Shown here one piece after another: positions 61,614-64,000 of a DNA stretch of 64,000 nt. The stretch is from Lentzea guizhouensis (lineage in GTDB: Bacteria > Actinomycetota > Actinomycetes > Mycobacteriales > Pseudonocardiaceae): positions 6,386,001 through 6,450,000 of the forward strand of contig NZ_CP016793.1 in the NCBI RefSeq assembly GCF_001701025.1, written 5' to 3'. Every line of letters begins with the position of its first letter. Position 1 is the first letter of the stretch. The position numbers and the translations under genes are program-made. Below the pieces are notes generated by a model that saw only the letters and a program-made list of their open reading frames with translations, did not search any database and was not told where the DNA came from.

Positions 61614-62267
61614 ATGAACAAGACCGTCCGCAACACCGTCCTCGCCGCCGGCGCCGTTTCGCTCGCAGTGTTCGGCGCGGCGTGCGGCTCGGGCGACATG
61701 GCGAGCAGCAGCTCCTCGACCGCTCCCACCTCGGCGACCTCGATGGCGCCGTCGTCGCAGGCGATGGCCGACCCGGCCGCGAACCTGGTGGGTCCCGGCT
61801 GTGCCGACTACGCCAAGCAGGTCCCGTCCGGCGCCGGTTCCGTCTCCGGTATGGCGGCTGACCCGGTGGCCGTCGCGGCGAGCAACAACCCGCTGCTCAC
61901 GACGCTGGTCAGCGCCGTGTCGGGCAAGCTCAACCCGAAGGTGAACCTGGTCTCGACGCTCAACGGTGCCGAGTTCACGGTGTTCGCGCCGGTCGACTCC
62001 GCGTTCGCCAAGATCGACGCCGCGACGATCGAGAAGCTCAAGACCGACGACGCGCTGCTGACCAAGATCCTGACCTACCACGTGGTTCCCGGCCAGATCA
62101 CGCCCGACAAGATCGCCGGCGACCAGAAGACCGTGCAGACCGGCACCGTGAAGGTGACCGGTTCGGGCAACGCGTTGAAGGTCAACGACGCCAACGTGGT
62201 CTGCGGTGGCGTGAAGACCGCGAACGCGACCGTCTACCTCATCGACTCGGTGCTGATGCCCGCCTGA
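61614..62267 (+). CDS. Fasciclin-domain lipoprotein
   Basis: This 217-residue lipoprotein has a lipobox (FGAACGSG, Cys near residue 24) and a low-complexity Ser/Thr/Ala linker. One fasciclin (FAS1) domain follows, with [20 protein letters not shown] and [20 protein letters not shown]. It is similar to mycobacterial MPT70/MPT83, which are controlled by SigK/RskA. Here an RskA-SigK pair is convergent next to it, with a strong terminator between them. The start follows GGAGAT. Confidence 0.92.
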   Translation: MNKTVRNTVLAAGAVSLAVFGAACGSGDMASSSSSTAPTSATSMAPSSQAMADPAANLVGPGCADYAKQVPSGAGSVSGMAADPVAVAASNNPLLTTLVSAVSGKLNPKVNLVSTLNGAEFTVFAPVDSAFAKIDAATIEKLKTDDALLTKILTYHVVPGQITPDKIAGDQKTVQTGTVKVTGSGNALKVNDANVVCGGVKTANATVYLIDSVLMPA

Positions 62268-62291
62268 CATCTCCAGGGCAGCAGTACCGCG

Positions 62292-62328
62292 ACTCCGGGA
62301 ACCGCGCTGTGCAGGCGGTTCCCGGAGT
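62292..62328. terminator. Bidirectional terminator behind fasciclin gene
   Basis: A perfect 14-bp stem, ACTCCGGGAACCGC and its complement, with a 9-base loop, 24 bases behind the fasciclin stop. Confidence 0.85.
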
Positions 62329-62482
62329 TGTTCGCGTCTGCCGCCGGCACCGGGTCCACGTCATGGCGTCCGGTGTCGCCACGTCCGACGACGAGGACGT
62401 GATCGGTCACATCCAGGTCTTCGGTGTCGGGTCGAACCGGACCGGGTCCGGTCAGGCGGGGGTCCGTTCAGGCGAGGTCCGC
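62329..62482. other. Intergenic spacer between fasciclin and rskA genes
   Basis: Short imperfect direct repeats of GTCAGGCG/TCAGGCGAGG occur near 62450-62495, close to the rskA stop. No gene is seen. Confidence 0.4.
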
Positions 62483-63217
62483 TCAGGCGAGGCTGACGGT
62501 GATGACCGGAGGTCCTGTCGGGCTCGGCGATCCACCCGCGGGCTCGACCGTGAGGATGACTTCGCCGACGCCGCCGATCCCGGTCACGAGCAGCGATGCC
62601 GCTCGGCCGGCCGGGTCCGGCGTTCCCGCCGGGCGCGGACCGCGGTCGTCCACCAGCCACAGCTGGTAGACGCGGTCGTCCGGCAACGTGCGCAGGCCGT
62701 CTGCCAGGAAGAGCATCTCGTCGCGGCTGCGGGACACCGCCGCGGTACCCGGTGGTTGTCCTGCGGTGACCAGCCGCAGGTCCGGCGCGGCCAGCAGGTC
62801 ACCGATCCGGGTGTGAGGAGAGGCGGCCACCGGGATGGTGGTCGTGGTGCTCAGCGTGGCGTGCACACCGGCCACGGCCGCGGCGGTCGCACAGGCAGCC
62901 AAGACGAGCCCGGCGGCTCGCCGAAGACCTTGGCGGAGCGAAGCGACCGCCTCTACTTCGGAACTCGGCGGCACCTGCCGCAGTCGCCGCACCGCCGCCA
63001 GCACGCGACTCCGCAGGACGCCCGGACTGGCGGCGTGGTCGACAGCGCTGCCGAGCCTGGCCGCGGTCTCCCTCAGCCCACCGGCTTCTTCCGCACAACC
63101 CCGGCACCTGTCCAGGTGCGCTTCGAACTCGACCCGCTCGGCGTCGGGCAGCGCGCCGAGTGCGTGAGCACCGGTCAGCAGGTGCGGGTCGATCGCCCGT
63201 GTTCTTCCCGGTTCCAC
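62483..63217 (-). CDS. rskA: Anti-sigma-K factor RskA
   Basis: This 244-residue protein has an N-terminal anti-sigma domain (HLLTGAHALGALPDAERVEF, then HLDRCRGC), one transmembrane helix (AAGLVLAACATAAAVAGVHA) and an extracytoplasmic RskA domain. The RskA domain contains LPDDRVYQLWLVDDRG. It holds SigK in the cytoplasm until proteolysis releases it. The start is GTG 63217; the gene lies 37 bases behind the sigma gene. Confidence 0.92.
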   Translation of the reverse strand: MEPGRTRAIDPHLLTGAHALGALPDAERVEFEAHLDRCRGCAEEAGGLRETAARLGSAVDHAASPGVLRSRVLAAVRRLRQVPPSSEVEAVASLRQGLRRAAGLVLAACATAAAVAGVHATLSTTTTIPVAASPHTRIGDLLAAPDLRLVTAGQPPGTAAVSRSRDEMLFLADGLRTLPDDRVYQLWLVDDRGPRPAGTPDPAGRAASLLVTGIGGVGEVILTVEPAGGSPSPTGPPVITVSLA

Positions 63218-63254
63218 GCCTGGTCTTCGAAGCCGCCGGGTAGCCGGATTGCCG

Positions 63255-63630
63255 TCAGGTCCCCCGCTGGACGCCCATCTCCTCCATGGCCAGCCGCAGG
63301 GCCTTCAGTCCGAAGTGGACTCGGCTGCGCAGCGTCGCCGGTGGCACGTCCAGCTCGGTGGCCACCTCGCGGTAGGACCTGTCACGCAGGTAGGTCTCGA
63401 CGAGGGCGGTCGCCTGGTCCGCGCTGATCCGCCGCAGTGCGATCTGCACCAGCCGCCGGTCGATCGTCGTGCTCGTGAAGTCGGAGCTCGGTTCGCCGGC
63501 CTCGACGACGGCTCTACCCGCCGCTGCCATCCGCCTGTCGTGGCGCAGCCGCGACCTGACCTCGTCGATCACCACGTTGCGCGCGATCGCGAACAGCCAC
63601 ACCCGCACACCGGCGAGCTCGGGGTTGAAG
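63255..63630 (-). pseudogene. sigK: SigK-like sigma factor, N-terminus missing
   Basis: The visible 3' part encodes region 2.4 (VRVWLFAIARNVVIDEVRSR) to region 4 (SYREVATELDVPPATLRSRV, HFGLKALRLAM) of an ECF sigma factor of the SigK/SigL type. Sigma-like sequence stops at about 63630, where the DUF4394 gene begins in the opposite direction. About 90 N-terminal residues are lost. It is followed by rskA, its cognate anti-sigma factor. The break coincides with a 9-bp inverted repeat. Confidence 0.8.
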
Positions 63631-63651
63631 CGGCCGGCCCGACTTCAACCC
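63622..63651. repeat. 9-bp inverted repeat at a gene junction
   Basis: GGGTTGAAG (63622-63630) and CTTCAACCC (63643-63651) flank the point at which two truncated, opposed genes meet. Confidence 0.7.
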
Positions 63652-64000
63652 GGCCGTCGACCGCATCCGGCTGGTCACCACCGGCGGCCAGAACCTGCGC
63701 CTGCACCCGGACACCGGCGTCGTGGCCGCGGTGGACACCCCGCTCGCCTACGCCCCGGCAGACCGCGCCGCGGGCAGCACGCCCCAGGTCTCCGGAGCCG
63801 GGTACACCAACAGCGTGGCCGGCGCGACGTCGACCACGCTCTACGACCTCGACAGCCGCACCGACACCCTCGTCACCCAGGGCACGGCCGCCGGCGTCAC
63901 CCCGGTCGTGTCCCCGAACACCGGACAGCTGTTCACCGTCGGCAAGCTCGGCCTCGACATCGACCGGACCAACGGCTTCGACATCGCCACCGTGAACGGA
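63641..64000 (+). pseudogene. DUF4394-domain gene, N-terminus missing, running off the window
   Basis: The frame is open from the junction to the window end and encodes DFNPAVDRIRLVTTGGQNLR, then YTNSVAGATSTTLYDLDSRT and KLGLDIDRTNGFDIATVN. This is the second half of a DUF4394 beta-propeller-like exported protein. No start codon or signal peptide is present, so the 5' part is missing. Confidence 0.75.

Noticed and set aside
62293..62327. GGGAACC on both strands near 62300 as further SigC-type promoters
   Set aside because: They are the two arms of a perfect 14-bp terminator stem; the bases 16 further on are TCCCGG, not CGAC.
1..64000. tRNA, rRNA or CRISPR features
   Set aside because: No cloverleaf-like segments, ribosomal RNA signatures or regularly spaced repeats were recognised by eye; a covariance search was not possible.

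Overview
The window is high-GC actinomycete DNA with GTG starts, ATGA/GTGA gene overlaps, probable leaderless genes, ANTAR and SARP regulators, several ECF sigma factors and giant secreted RHS proteins. The protein repertoire suggests Pseudonocardiales (Lentzea/Saccharothrix-like); this placement is inference from gene content.

Layout. 1-4 kb: the end of an RsbW-type kinase, a frameshifted GAF-ANTAR regulator, a type-B carboxylesterase and its divergent TetR regulator. 4-14 kb: a secreted LamG-domain protein followed by a frameshifted RHS protein. 14-20 kb: a SARP/AfsR regulator, a winged-helix regulator, a YCII protein and an ArsR/SRPBCC/hydrolase operon. 20-33.5 kb: a secreted tachylectin-like protein with a truncated duplicate, then a 3,224-residue RHS protein with a Hint domain and C-terminal toxin, overlapping a probable immunity gene. 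33.5-34.4 kb: a stretch of gene remnants. 34.4-57.2 kb: a metal-homeostasis island. 57-64 kb: methyltransferase, carbonic anhydrase, GAF-ANTAR, NYN-type protein, acyl-CoA dehydrogenase, fasciclin lipoprotein, RskA/SigK pair and a truncated DUF4394 gene.

The most interesting feature is the 33.7-57.2 kb island. It carries three paralogous SigC-like ECF sigma factors and fourteen copies of one promoter-like motif, GGGAAC(C/T)-N16-CGAC (one copy has N15, one has a degenerate -10). I found the motif nowhere else in the window. Copies precede a siderophore-type ABC importer, an AztABC-like zinc importer, a CoA-transferase/acyl-CoA ligase pair, a DsbA-VKOR-MFS-glycosidase operon, a CopD-CtaG/copper-ATPase operon, a PepSY protein and the membrane zinc-finger protein divergent from one sigma gene. 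Several copies lie 7-8 nt before the start codon, which implies leaderless mRNAs. Three intact operons or genes have tandem copies 166-196 bp apart, with hairpin leaders between them. A fourth tandem pair has no gene left. The island also holds decayed duplicates: a second siderophore-importer locus and divergent zinc-finger partners that appear degraded or lost.

Five otherwise intact genes each contain one single-base frameshift, in or near G/C-rich runs. Sequencing error is therefore as likely as gene decay for these, and the raw reads should be checked before calling any of them dead. The right end carries a 9-bp inverted repeat where two opposed genes are both truncated, which could be a rearrangement or an assembly chimera.
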